64,000 nt of DNA from contig CACXPG010000003.1 in NCBI GenBank assembly GCA_902769525.1, positions 186,001 through 250,000 on the forward strand, written 5' to 3'. The notes beneath the pieces are model-generated. The model did not search any database. It was not told the origin of the DNA and saw nothing but the letters and a program-made list of their open reading frames with translations. The stretch's first letter is position 1. The number at the start of each line of letters is the position of its first letter. This document shows positions 1-10,559 of this stretch, in pieces. The position numbers and the translations under genes are program-made. The stretch comes from an uncultured Bacteroidia bacterium (GTDB lineage Bacteria; Bacteroidota; Bacteroidia; Bacteroidales; UBA932).

Positions 1-797
1 TCAAGAAGAAGTTCAACACCCTCAAGCAGAGGCACGCTTCCTATCTGAAACAGTTTGACTTTGAATACGATATCAACAAGAACGAGAAAGAGTGGTTCAA
101 GGCTGTAGAGTATCTTAAAAAATTCAAGATCGTGGACAGCGAATATGAACTCAACAGTCTGCTCAAGACAAAGAAAGCTCTGGCGGAAGGAGCCCAGGGA
201 ACAATGCTTGACGTGGACTTCGGAGCTTATCCGTTTGTGACCAGTTCTTCAACGATCTGCGCCGGAGCCTGCACCGGACTGGGAGTGGCCCCTACCAAGA
301 TCGGCAAGGTGTTCGGAGTATTCAAGGCCTACTGCACCAGAGTCGGCAGCGGACCTTTCCCTACTGAGCTCAACGATGCTGTCGGAGAAGAACTCCGCCA
401 GAAAGGACACGAGTTCGGGGCTACAACCGGAAGACCGAGAAGAACCGGATGGCTGGACCTTCCTGCCCTCAAGTTCGCGATTATGGTGGACGGCGTTACA
501 GACCTGATTATGATGAAGGCAGATGTACTCGACAGCTTTGACACCATAAAGGTTGCAGTAGCCTACAAGGTGGACGGCAAGAAGACAGACCGCTATCCTT
601 ACGAAGCCAGTGCCAAGATAGAGCCGGTTTACAAAGAATTCAAAGGCTGGAAGAAAGACCTGACCAAGTGCAAGACAGCCAAGGAGCTTCCGTCAGCCTT
701 CAAACGCTACATAGCCTTCATTGAGAAAGAGTTGGGAGTAAAGGTCTCCTACGCTTCGGTAGGACCTGACCGCTCACAGACGATTAGGATGGATTAG
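1..797 (+). CDS. purA: Adenylosuccinate synthetase, 3' part
   Basis: C-terminal 264 residues of adenylosuccinate synthetase, which joins IMP and aspartate using GTP on the way from IMP to AMP. The frame is open from base 3 at the window edge, so the start and the GTP-binding N-terminal part lie upstream; the GTG at 132 is internal. Family landmarks are the SSSTICAGACTGLG segment, GPFPTEL, and the TTGRPRRTGW loop whose arginines contact aspartate and IMP in known structures. The gene ends with TAG at 795-797 and is followed about 40 bases later by a strong hairpin terminator. Identity is secure; the upstream context cannot be seen. Confidence 0.97.
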   Translation, partial: KKKFNTLKQRHASYLKQFDFEYDINKNEKEWFKAVEYLKKFKIVDSEYELNSLLKTKKALAEGAQGTMLDVDFGAYPFVTSSSTICAGACTGLGVAPTKIGKVFGVFKAYCTRVGSGPFPTELNDAVGEELRQKGHEFGATTGRPRRTGWLDLPALKFAIMVDGVTDLIMMKADVLDSFDTIKVAVAYKVDGKKTDRYPYEASAKIEPVYKEFKGWKKDLTKCKTAKELPSAFKRYIAFIEKELGVKVSYASVGPDRSQTIRMD

Positions 798-837
798 GGC
801 TATGGCGCATTGCAATGCACTCATTTTTAATCAGATG

Positions 838-874
838 AAAAAAGCACCCCTCGGTTTTTGAGGGGTGCTTTTTT
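838..874. terminator. Bidirectional terminator between purA and the leftward MFS operon
   Basis: A perfect 15-base stem (838-852 with 860-874), GC-rich in its core and flanked by A6 and T6, gives a U-run on either strand. It lies between two convergent genes and can serve both. Confidence 0.93.
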
Positions 875-914
875 GAATGCCTTATCTATCAGTTAGATAC
901 GGAACACCATAGCC

Positions 915-2336
915 CTATTTCCTCTTATTCGGCAGGTCGAGCTCCAGCTGAGGGTTCTTCCTGGATGAAGCCTTGAGCAGGAGAGATACGATGACAGCAA
1001 CTATTCCAAGGCCGATGAAGATATATTCTGCCCTTACGGCAGCGGTAATCTCCTGGGCGTGGTTGCCGGCGTCAATCACATACTTCTTGAGCACTCCGCC
1101 AACGAAGATAGGAACCAGCAGCATACCCATGTTCTGGATCCAGTAGATCAGGGAGTAAGCCGTACCGAGGTTCTTCTCAGGAATAATCTTAGGAACGCTT
1201 GGCCACATTGCTGCCGGAACAAGGCTGTAGCCGATTCCGAGGATACCGATTGCGGCATAGCCGGAGAACTGGCTTCCCTCAGGTGCAAACGCGATGATAA
1301 GATGAGCGGCAAGTACCATGCAGCTTCCCAGAATCATCCAGGTAGTGGCCTTTCCGATCTTGTCAACCAGGATACCGAACAGAGGAGTTCCGATAACCGT
1401 GCAGAACGGAATCATTGAAACCATCCAGGCTGCGGTCTCCACATCCAGGCCGAAGCGAGGGATGATGATGGATGTTGCAAATTTCTTGAAGGAAATGATG
1501 CAGCAGTAGAAGAATACGCAAAGCAGGGAAATCAGGATGTAGTGCTTGTTGGTCAGAATCTTGAAGATGTCCGAGAACTTGAACTTGTCGTCCTCGCTGG
1601 TTTCCTTGGTGTCGGTCTCTCCGGTCTGCTTGTCGAACTTGGCGTCCATCGTGATGAATACGCTCCAGAGTATGATGCCCACAATCATTATTGCAAGGCC
1701 TACAAGAGCAGGACGGTTAGTCTCGGCGAATGTGTACAGAGCGTCCTTTGCGTGCTCGCCCACAAGAACAGGAGAAAGCACGAAGGCCATTGCAGTACCC
1801 AGTCTGGCGATAGCAAGCTGCGCTCCCATTGCAAAGGCCATTTCCTTGCCCTTGAACCATTTGGCAATGGAACGCGTAACTGCAACTCCGGCAATTTCAC
1901 TTCCCAGTCCGAACAGCATACAGCCCACATAGGCCAGCCATAGAGAAGGTTTGGCTATTCCAACTGAATTATGCATCCAGTTTGCCAGGCCGCTGCCGTT
2001 GAAACTTGATGAAATGGCGTATGCCACAATTGCGGCGCCGCCCACCATCATTCCAACGAAGATGGAACCTGTTACTCTAACGCCCCACTTGTCGAGGAGC
2101 ATACCGCAGATGATAAGACCGCCCCATACGCAGAGGAATGAATAACCTCCGGCGTAGAAGCCGTAGTTCTGTGAATCCCAACCCAGCTGCAGCATTTCCG
2201 GAGTCTTGAAGATATGGCTCAGGGTGGAGAACATATCGTCAAAGAAATACGATGCAAACATCGGGACAACGAGACAGGCGAGCACAATCCACCTTGCGCT
2301 CTTTGAGTCTCTGAGTAGTTTGACTGCTTTATTCAT
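915..2336 (-). CDS. MFS transporter, MFSD1-like (paralog 1)
   Basis: Twelve-helix major facilitator permease of 473 residues in the inner membrane. The N-terminus starts with a short charged segment (RDSKSARW) before helix 1. A motif-A-like loop (LLDKWGVR) follows helix 2, and a matching loop (LVDKIGKAT) lies in the second half. The stretch WPSVPKIIPEKNLGTAYS followed by WIQN resembles, from memory, the C-terminal half of the MFSD1 family, a lysosomal dipeptide carrier in animals; that suggests a peptide or other small organic substrate but does not prove it. The gene lies 21 bases downstream of a second paralog on the same strand, probably in one transcript. Substrate unknown. Confidence 0.85.
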   Translation of the reverse strand: MNKAVKLLRDSKSARWIVLACLVVPMFASYFFDDMFSTLSHIFKTPEMLQLGWDSQNYGFYAGGYSFLCVWGGLIICGMLLDKWGVRVTGSIFVGMMVGGAAIVAYAISSSFNGSGLANWMHNSVGIAKPSLWLAYVGCMLFGLGSEIAGVAVTRSIAKWFKGKEMAFAMGAQLAIARLGTAMAFVLSPVLVGEHAKDALYTFAETNRPALVGLAIMIVGIILWSVFITMDAKFDKQTGETDTKETSEDDKFKFSDIFKILTNKHYILISLLCVFFYCCIISFKKFATSIIIPRFGLDVETAAWMVSMIPFCTVIGTPLFGILVDKIGKATTWMILGSCMVLAAHLIIAFAPEGSQFSGYAAIGILGIGYSLVPAAMWPSVPKIIPEKNLGTAYSLIYWIQNMGMLLVPIFVGGVLKKYVIDAGNHAQEITAAVRAEYIFIGLGIVAVIVSLLLKASSRKNPQLELDLPNKRK

Positions 2337-2357
2337 ATTGTTGTGATGTTAATTGTT

Positions 2358-4028
2358 TCAGGCAAGTTCTTCTCCGTCCATGGTATCCTCGATAACCTTG
2401 TCGCTTTCTTTCTTGATGTTAGGAAGCTCCAGGCCATAGCCTTTCTTCCTGTCCACTCTCTTGAGGATGAAGCCCAGAATAAGGGCGGCAACTCCGAGGA
2501 AGGCGAGCATCAGAAGAGGTGCCGTGTAATCGAGCTGGGTAGGATCCTCAACTCCAGGGTTTGTCTTGTCCAGAATCTTGCCGATAAGCAGCGGGAAGAG
2601 CCACAGGCCAATGTTCTGGATCCAGAAAATGAGGGCGTATGCACTTCCGATAATCTTCTGGTCCACCAGTTTAGGAACGCTTGGCCAGAGTGATGCCGGA
2701 ACCAGTGAGAAGGATGAACCAAGAACCAGGATGGTTATGTAGGCTATGATCACGCCGCCTACCTGGCTGCCCTTGAACAAAGGAAGTATGAAGGCGAATG
2801 TCAGGTGGCAGAAGATAAGAAGCAGAGAGCCAAGGACGAGCATGCTTGCCGCCTTGCCCTTGTGGTCAACATAGCTTCCAAGGATTGGAGTGATACCCAC
2901 TGCCAGCAGAGGGAACACTGCAAAGATGGTTTCCGCGCTCTGTCTCATATAACCCATGTAGCAGAACACTACAAGTGCAATTATCGCGATGAAAAGAAGA
3001 GTGTACTTCCTGGCCTTGCCCTTTGAGAAGTTGCTCATAAACGCGGCGACTGCAACTACCAGCATAATAAGGTACTGGACTATTGTGACGGTGTTGCTTG
3101 CCCAGAATGAATCCTTAGGAACCTCGGTGAAAGTGAGGTTGCACTGGAGCATGTTTACGGCATATTTCTGGAACGGGAATATCGCTGAGTAATAGAGAAC
3201 GCAAAGCAGGGCTACCAGCCAGAATCCGCTTGAGCGAAGGATTGCTCCGATATCGCTGACCTTGAAAGGATCGTCCTTTTCCTCAGCCTCTCCGGTCTGG
3301 GCATCCAGTTTCTTGTCCATGAAGAAGTAGACGATGAACATTATCAGGGCAATCATCAGAAGGACTACTCCGAAAGCCACGCTGCGGGATACATCTATAT
3401 GCTCGCCCATCTTGGCGAACATCGGCGAGAAGATCATGCAGGTTGCAACGCCCAGTCTGGCAAGAGCCATCTCTGAACCCATTGCAAGAGCCATCTCGCG
3501 GCCTTTAAACCATTTGACGATTCCTCTGGAAACCGTGATTCCGGCCATCTCCACTCCGCAGCCGAAGATCATGAAGCCCACGGCGGCGAACTTTGCCGAA
3601 GCAGGCATTCCCCTGTAGAACGGAGATATGCCAAGTTCATCAAATACAGGTATGTAGTTAAGATTGTTGTTGAACCATTCTGCAATGGAAGTTCCAGCGA
3701 AGCTTTCGGTTACGGCATACCATTTAATAACGGCGCCAACCAGCATCACGAATCCTGAAAGCACTGCCGTGAACCTCACTCCCATCTTGTCCAGGATAAT
3801 TCCGGCAAAGATGAGGAAGAAGACAAACACGTTCAGGAAGGTTTCGGAACCCTGCATTGTGCCGAATGCAGTTGAATCCCAGCCACGGGTCTCCTGCATC
3901 AGGTCTTTAATCGGCGACAATATGTCCATAAAGATGTATGAACAGAACATTGCCAGCGCCAGCAGCAAAAGTGCCAGCCAACGCATTGCAGCCGAATCTC
4001 TAAGTGTCTTTTTCAATTCAGTAGTCAT
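2358..4028 (-). CDS. MFS transporter, MFSD1-like, enlarged (paralog 2)
   Basis: A 556-residue paralog of the two flanking MFS genes, with the same N-terminal RDSAAMRW segment, LDKMGVR loop and WPSVPKLVDQKIIGSAYA signature. It is about 80 residues longer than paralog 1. Most of the difference is an insertion at about residues 300-365, between the helix after FPFQKYAVN and the loop SYVDHKGKA. The insertion holds two additional hydrophobic stretches (near YLIMLVVAVAAF and LLFIAIIALVVF), so the protein probably has 14 rather than 12 helices. The C-terminal tail is acidic. It is the first gene of the leftward pair and has a promoter-like sequence at 4044-4075. Substrate unknown. Confidence 0.83.
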   Translation of the reverse strand: MTTELKKTLRDSAAMRWLALLLLALAMFCSYIFMDILSPIKDLMQETRGWDSTAFGTMQGSETFLNVFVFFLIFAGIILDKMGVRFTAVLSGFVMLVGAVIKWYAVTESFAGTSIAEWFNNNLNYIPVFDELGISPFYRGMPASAKFAAVGFMIFGCGVEMAGITVSRGIVKWFKGREMALAMGSEMALARLGVATCMIFSPMFAKMGEHIDVSRSVAFGVVLLMIALIMFIVYFFMDKKLDAQTGEAEEKDDPFKVSDIGAILRSSGFWLVALLCVLYYSAIFPFQKYAVNMLQCNLTFTEVPKDSFWASNTVTIVQYLIMLVVAVAAFMSNFSKGKARKYTLLFIAIIALVVFCYMGYMRQSAETIFAVFPLLAVGITPILGSYVDHKGKAASMLVLGSLLLIFCHLTFAFILPLFKGSQVGGVIIAYITILVLGSSFSLVPASLWPSVPKLVDQKIIGSAYALIFWIQNIGLWLFPLLIGKILDKTNPGVEDPTQLDYTAPLLMLAFLGVAALILGFILKRVDRKKGYGLELPNIKKESDKVIEDTMDGEELA

Positions 4029-4043
4029 TGTTTATGTGATTTT

Positions 4044-4075
4044 TAAAGATATAATCTCTAATCTATTGCCAAAAA
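4044..4075 (-). promoter_or_regulatory. Promoter of the leftward MFS pair
   Basis: On the minus strand TTTTTG (4075-4070) is followed after 18 bases by TATCTTTA (4051-4044), a 7/8 match to the Bacteroidetes -7 consensus TAnnTTTG. The start codon of paralog 2 is 15 bases further on. Confidence 0.55.
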
Positions 4076-4081
4076 TGACTA

Positions 4082-4111
4082 CGCAATTTACAAAATATTG
4101 AGTAAATTGCG
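4082..4111. promoter_or_regulatory. Perfect dyad between divergent MFS genes, candidate operator
   Basis: Inverted repeat CGCAATTTAC, 10 bases of AT-rich spacer, GTAAATTGCG. The arms are perfect over 10 bases and their centres are 20 bases apart, about two helical turns. It lies immediately upstream of the -33 box of the leftward pair and 29 bases before the start of the rightward paralog, where a regulator could control both directions. No regulator gene is adjacent. Confidence 0.55.
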
Positions 4112-4140
4112 AATTGTTTTAGAGAAACAGTTCATCTATT

Positions 4141-5541
4141 ATGGAACAAGTCAAGAGACTTCTCAGAGATTCATCGCGCGCAAGGTGGACGGCACTTCTG
4201 ATCGTGTCGTTCGTGATGTTTGCAGCATATCTGGCTTCCGACGTATACTCCCCGCTAAAGACCATTCTTGAAGAGGAAAACGGCTGGACCAGTACGGAAT
4301 ACGGCTATTTCGGAGCCGCCCAGAGTGTATTTAACGTTTTCCTCGGGATGCTTATCTTCAGCGGACTGCTGCTGGACAAGAAAGGCATCAGGCTGACGGG
4401 AAACCTGGGATGCTTCCTTATGGCGGCGGGTTTCGCCCTCAAATACTATGCGGTTACCTGCATCCCGTCCGATGACCCTCAGATGATTTCTGTCTTCTCC
4501 TGGAGCATGAAGCGGCAGGTATTCTGGGCAAGCCTGGGATTTGCCATCTTCGGAACCGGCTGCGAAATGGCCGGCATCTCCATCAGCAAGGCCATAGTCA
4601 AGTGGTTCAGCGGCAAGGAACTGGCCCTGGCAATGGCCATCCAGCTCTCTATCGCCAGGCTGGGTAGCGGAGTTGCCCTGATTTTCTCGCCGATGATTTC
4701 AGAGAGACTCCACAACGTGACCACCACAGTTCTGATAGGCCTCGTATTCCTTATTATAGGTATGCTGGGATTCTTCGTCTACTGCCTGCAGGACAAGAAA
4801 CTGGACAGGCAGATGAAAGCCCTGGACAAAGAGCAGGGAAAGCAGGAAGAATCTTCCTTCTCCATCCGCGACGTAAAAATGATTATATCCAATCCGGGAT
4901 TCTGGCTCATATCCATACTGTGCCTTATCTTCTATGCGGCAGTCAGCCCGTTCTTCAAGTTCACCTCTGACCTTATGGTGAACAAATTCAACGATGTAAC
5001 TCCTTTCTATTCAGGAATATTCCCGTCCCTCATACCTTTCGGATGCATATTGTTCTCCCCTCTTTTCGGAGCGATTTACGACAAATTCGGCAAAGGCACC
5101 AGGCTGATGATCATAGGCGCTCTTGCCATCACGATAGTGCACGTGGTGTTCGGTCTGCCGGGAGTTCACCAGATATGGGTTGCAGTTGTGCTGCTGCTTC
5201 TGCTGGGGCTCGGATATGCAATGCTGCCTGCGGCTCTATGGCCTTCACTCGCCAAGATTATGCCTCAGAAACAGTACGGAACCGCTATCGCCCTGGCCTT
5301 TTTCATCCAGAACATAGGACTTATGCTGGTGCCGATGGTTATCGGATGGGTGCTTGACAAGTTCTGTGTCATGTCCACATACACTTCCGGAACCGTTAGC
5401 TATCCAGACAACATTAAATACGACTATACTCTGCCACAGATCATTTTCGCCGCGATGGGAGTCTGCGCCATTATACTCGCTTTCGCCCTAAGAAAGCTCG
5501 ACCGAAAGAAAGGCTATGGTCTGGACAAGGGAAAACAATAA
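4141..5541 (+). CDS. MFS transporter, MFSD1-like (paralog 3)
   Basis: A 466-residue, 12-helix major facilitator permease, divergent from paralogs 1 and 2 and sharing their landmarks: RDSSRARW before helix 1, LLDKKGIRLTG after helix 2, and WPSLAKIMPQKQYGTAIA then FIQNIG in the C-terminal half. Its length is close to paralog 1 and it lacks the insertion of paralog 2. dxs begins 15 bases after its stop codon, so the two are probably cotranscribed, although no link between this transport and isoprenoid synthesis is known. The dyad at 4082-4111 lies just upstream. The substrate is unknown; peptide or organic acid transport would fit the family. Confidence 0.85.
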   Translation: MEQVKRLLRDSSRARWTALLIVSFVMFAAYLASDVYSPLKTILEEENGWTSTEYGYFGAAQSVFNVFLGMLIFSGLLLDKKGIRLTGNLGCFLMAAGFALKYYAVTCIPSDDPQMISVFSWSMKRQVFWASLGFAIFGTGCEMAGISISKAIVKWFSGKELALAMAIQLSIARLGSGVALIFSPMISERLHNVTTTVLIGLVFLIIGMLGFFVYCLQDKKLDRQMKALDKEQGKQEESSFSIRDVKMIISNPGFWLISILCLIFYAAVSPFFKFTSDLMVNKFNDVTPFYSGIFPSLIPFGCILFSPLFGAIYDKFGKGTRLMIIGALAITIVHVVFGLPGVHQIWVAVVLLLLLGLGYAMLPAALWPSLAKIMPQKQYGTAIALAFFIQNIGLMLVPMVIGWVLDKFCVMSTYTSGTVSYPDNIKYDYTLPQIIFAAMGVCAIILAFALRKLDRKKGYGLDKGKQ

Positions 5542-5556
5542 GAAACAATTTCAGAA

Positions 5557-7422
<1,866 letters not shown>

Positions 7423-7439
7423 TCTTTTTTGAAAAAAGT

Positions 7440-7470
7440 TTTGCTTATTAATTTTAATCTTATACCTTTG
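7440..7470 (+). promoter_or_regulatory. Promoter of the tRNA-tuf superoperon
   Basis: TTTG (7440-7443), 19 bases, TACCTTTG (7463-7470). Both elements match the Bacteroidetes primary sigma consensus exactly, with ideal spacing. Transcription should start near 7475, about 25 bases before tRNA-Thr. Confidence 0.88.
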
Positions 7471-7500
7471 CAGTCCATTTTGAGAAACGCAGATTTATCT

Positions 7501-7574
7501 GCCGATGTAGCTCAGTTGGCCAGAGCAGCTGATTTGTAATCAGCTGGTCGGGGGTTCGAATCCCTCCATCGGCT
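7501..7574 (+). tRNA. tRNA-Thr (TGT)
   Basis: Full cloverleaf: acceptor GCCGATG with CATCGGC, anticodon stem GCTGA/TCAGC around loop TTTGTAA, GGTTCGAATCC T arm. Anticodon TGT reads ACA. No encoded CCA. First tRNA of the cluster. Confidence 0.97.
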
Positions 7575-7596
7575 CAAAAAGACATAATTATTGGAC

Positions 7597-7679
7597 GGAG
7601 GGGTACCAAAGTGGCCAACTGGGGCAGACTGTAAATCTGCTGGCTCATGCCTTCGGAGGTTCGAATCCTTCCCCCTCCA
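7597..7679 (+). tRNA. tRNA-Tyr (GTA)
   Basis: Class II tRNA with a long variable arm. The acceptor is GGAGGGG with CCCCTCC, and the anticodon stem GCAGA/TCTGC encloses loop CTGTAAA, giving anticodon GTA. CCA is not encoded. Confidence 0.97.
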
Positions 7680-7688
7680 CAAATAGTT

Positions 7689-7761
7689 GCGGAAGTAGCT
7701 CAGTTGGTAGAGCATCAGCCTTCCAAGCTGAGGGTCGCGGGTTCGAACCTCGTCTTCCGCT
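7689..7761 (+). tRNA. tRNA-Gly (TCC)
   Basis: The acceptor is GCGGAAG with CTTCCGC, and the anticodon stem TCAGC/GCTGA encloses loop CTTCCAA, giving anticodon TCC. CCA is not encoded. Confidence 0.97.
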
Positions 7762-7767
7762 CTAAAA

Positions 7768-7839
<72 letters not shown>

Positions 7840-7863
7840 CTGCGCAAAGAATTCAAAATCATT

Positions 7864-7881
7864 AAATTAATATATTAATTT
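7864..7881. repeat. 18-base AT palindrome just before tuf
   Basis: Perfect 18-base palindrome made only of A and T, ending 7 bases before the tuf start codon. It could be a processing or regulatory element in the leader, or chance in an AT-rich gap. Confidence 0.5.
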
Positions 7882-7888
7882 TATCATT

Positions 7889-9082
<1,194 letters not shown>

Positions 9083-9117
9083 TCGAGATAATCAGTACAT
9101 CTGATTAAAAACCTCGA

Positions 9118-9162
9118 AATTCCCTGACGGCCAGAAGAAATTCAGGTCTAGGGGAATTTTTT
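9118..9162 (+). terminator. Terminator after tuf
   Basis: Arms AATTCCC (9118-9124) and GGGGAATT (9151-9158) run into T6 (9157-9162). A second perfect 7-base hairpin (9089-9095 with 9101-9107) lies just upstream. The T-run abuts the first base of tRNA-Trp, so readthrough followed by tRNA processing is possible. Confidence 0.65.
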
Positions 9163-9236
9163 AGGGACATAGTTCAAGGGTAGAATAGCGGTCTCCAAAA
9201 CCGTTGATGGGCGTTCGAATCGCTCTGTCCCTGCCA
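9163..9236 (+). tRNA. tRNA-Trp (CCA)
   Basis: The acceptor is AGGGACA with TGTCCCT, and the anticodon loop CTCCAAA gives anticodon CCA. The 3' CCA appears to be encoded (9234-9236), unlike the four tRNAs upstream of tuf. It lies between two terminator-like hairpins. Confidence 0.96.
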
Positions 9237-9270
9237 CCCGGAAAGAAATGTTACGATTTCTCTCCGGAAA

Positions 9271-9310
9271 ACGGGAAGCCGAAAGCTTCCATTCGGCTTC
9301 CGTAATTTTT
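9271..9310 (+). terminator. Hairpins between tRNA-Trp and secE
   Basis: A 12-base-pair stem with one bulge (9271-9283 with 9292-9303) is followed by AATTTTT. A weaker imperfect hairpin (9238-9249 with 9256-9267) precedes it. It can end the tRNA-Trp transcript or attenuate entry into secE, which starts 8 bases later. Confidence 0.72.
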
Positions 9311-9317
9311 AGATTAA

Positions 9318-9512
9318 ATGAGCAGAATAGGTAACTACATCAAGGAGTCGTACAAAGAGTTGACCAAGAAAGTTTCTTGGCCTACTTGGGCGCAGCTTCA
9401 GAGCAGTGCAGCTGTTGTGATGGTGGCAACATTCATCGTGGCAGTTCTCGTGTTCGTTATGGACTTTGCGTTCAAGAATCTTATGACCGGAATTTATAGG
9501 TTGCTCCAATAA
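9318..9512 (+). CDS. secE: Preprotein translocase subunit SecE
   Basis: A 64-residue single-span subunit of the SecYEG channel. The N-terminal amphipathic helix contains the conserved KELTKKVSWPTW segment that clamps SecY, and it is followed by one transmembrane helix (about residues 29-50). This is the short form usual outside the gammaproteobacteria. The first ATG is 8 bases after a terminator-like hairpin; nusG starts 13 bases after the stop. The position between tuf and nusG is the standard one. Confidence 0.97.
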   Translation: MSRIGNYIKESYKELTKKVSWPTWAQLQSSAAVVMVATFIVAVLVFVMDFAFKNLMTGIYRLLQ

Positions 9513-9525
9513 TCCCCTATCAATT

Positions 9526-10092
9526 ATGAACGAGCAGAATCTCAAGTGGTACATCGTAAGGGTGCAGGGCGGCAAGGAGAAGAAAGTACAGGAATATATC
9601 CAGAATGAAGTCCGCAGAGCGGGCAAAGAGGATATGGTTCCGCAGGTTCTTATCCCTACCGAGAAAGTTTACCAGGTCAAGAACGGCAAAAGAGTGCTTG
9701 TCGAGAAGATATGCTACTCCCAGTACGTTTTCGTACAGGCCAAGCTGACCGGTGAAATTCAGCATCTGATATGCGATATTCCTTTTGTTTCTGGCTTCCT
9801 TACAAAGGAATCTCCAAGATCAAAGGAAACCAAGAGAAATCCTTATCCGCTTCCAGAAGCCGAAATCAACCAGATTCTTGGCAAAGTCGACGAAATGATC
9901 GACGTTGAGGATGAGACTGCTCCTTCATTTGTAGTGGGAGAGCCTGTAAAGGTCATTGACGGTCCTTTCAACGGTTTTAACGGAAACGTGCTCGAAATCC
10001 TTGAGGACAAGAAAAAACTCAAGGTCGAGGTCAAGATTTTCGGAAGACCTACCACTATGGAACTGAATTTTGTTCAAGTAATTAAAGAGTAA
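9526..10092 (+). CDS. nusG: Transcription termination/antitermination factor NusG
   Basis: A 188-residue RNA polymerase-associated elongation factor. The NGN domain covers the first 120 or so residues, starting with KWYIVRVQGGKEKKV. The C-terminal KOW domain has the signature GEPVKVIDGPFNGFNG and ends in the usual ELNFVQVIKE. NusG binds the polymerase clamp and, through KOW, Rho or ribosomal protein S10. It is cotranscribed with secE upstream and rplK 12 bases downstream. No Shine-Dalgarno is visible; TATCAATT precedes the ATG. Confidence 0.97.
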   Translation: MNEQNLKWYIVRVQGGKEKKVQEYIQNEVRRAGKEDMVPQVLIPTEKVYQVKNGKRVLVEKICYSQYVFVQAKLTGEIQHLICDIPFVSGFLTKESPRSKETKRNPYPLPEAEINQILGKVDEMIDVEDETAPSFVVGEPVKVIDGPFNGFNGNVLEILEDKKKLKVEVKIFGRPTTMELNFVQVIKE

Positions 10093-10104
10093 AAATTTTC
10101 AATT

Positions 10105-10551
10105 ATGGCTAAAGAAATTGCCGCTTTGATCAAGTTACAAATTAAAGGCGGTGCAGCTAATCCCTCACCTCCAGTAGGACCTGCATTAGGTTCTAAGGGA
10201 GTGAACATCATGGACTTCTGCAAGCAATTCAATGCCCTGACCCAGAATAGAGCAGGCAAGACTCTTCCTGTTATCATAACCGTTTATACAGACAAATCCT
10301 TCACATTCGTTGTAAAGGAGCCGCCTGTAGCCGTTATGATCAAGGAGGCAGCCAAGATCCAGTCCGGATCCGCTGAATCCAACAGAAAGAAGGTTGGCAA
10401 GCTCACTTGGGATCAGGTAAGGAAAATCGCAGAGGACAAGATGCCTGACCTGAATTGCTTTACCCTGAAATCTGCCATGAGCATGGTTGCAGGTACAGCA
10501 AGAAGCATGGGTGTCAAGATTGAGGGAGAATTCCCTGCCGACGTTAAATAA
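10105..10551 (+). CDS. rplK: 50S ribosomal protein L11
   Basis: A 148-residue protein of the GTPase-associated centre of the large subunit, binding 23S rRNA together with the L10-L12 stalk. The N-terminal domain has the proline-rich [15 protein letters not shown] motif that contacts thiostrepton-class antibiotics, and the C-terminal rRNA-binding domain ends GTARSMG. The protein is a few residues longer than the usual 141. It lies between nusG and rplA, separated from rplA by 8 bases. Confidence 0.98.
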   Translation: MAKEIAALIKLQIKGGAANPSPPVGPALGSKGVNIMDFCKQFNALTQNRAGKTLPVIITVYTDKSFTFVVKEPPVAVMIKEAAKIQSGSAESNRKKVGKLTWDQVRKIAEDKMPDLNCFTLKSAMSMVAGTARSMGVKIEGEFPADVK

Positions 10552-10559
10552 GAAGTGCA

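Noticed and set aside
7423..7438. T6-GA-A6 tract after dxs as a terminator
   Set aside because: The stem has no GC core; it is probably just AT-rich promoter-upstream sequence.
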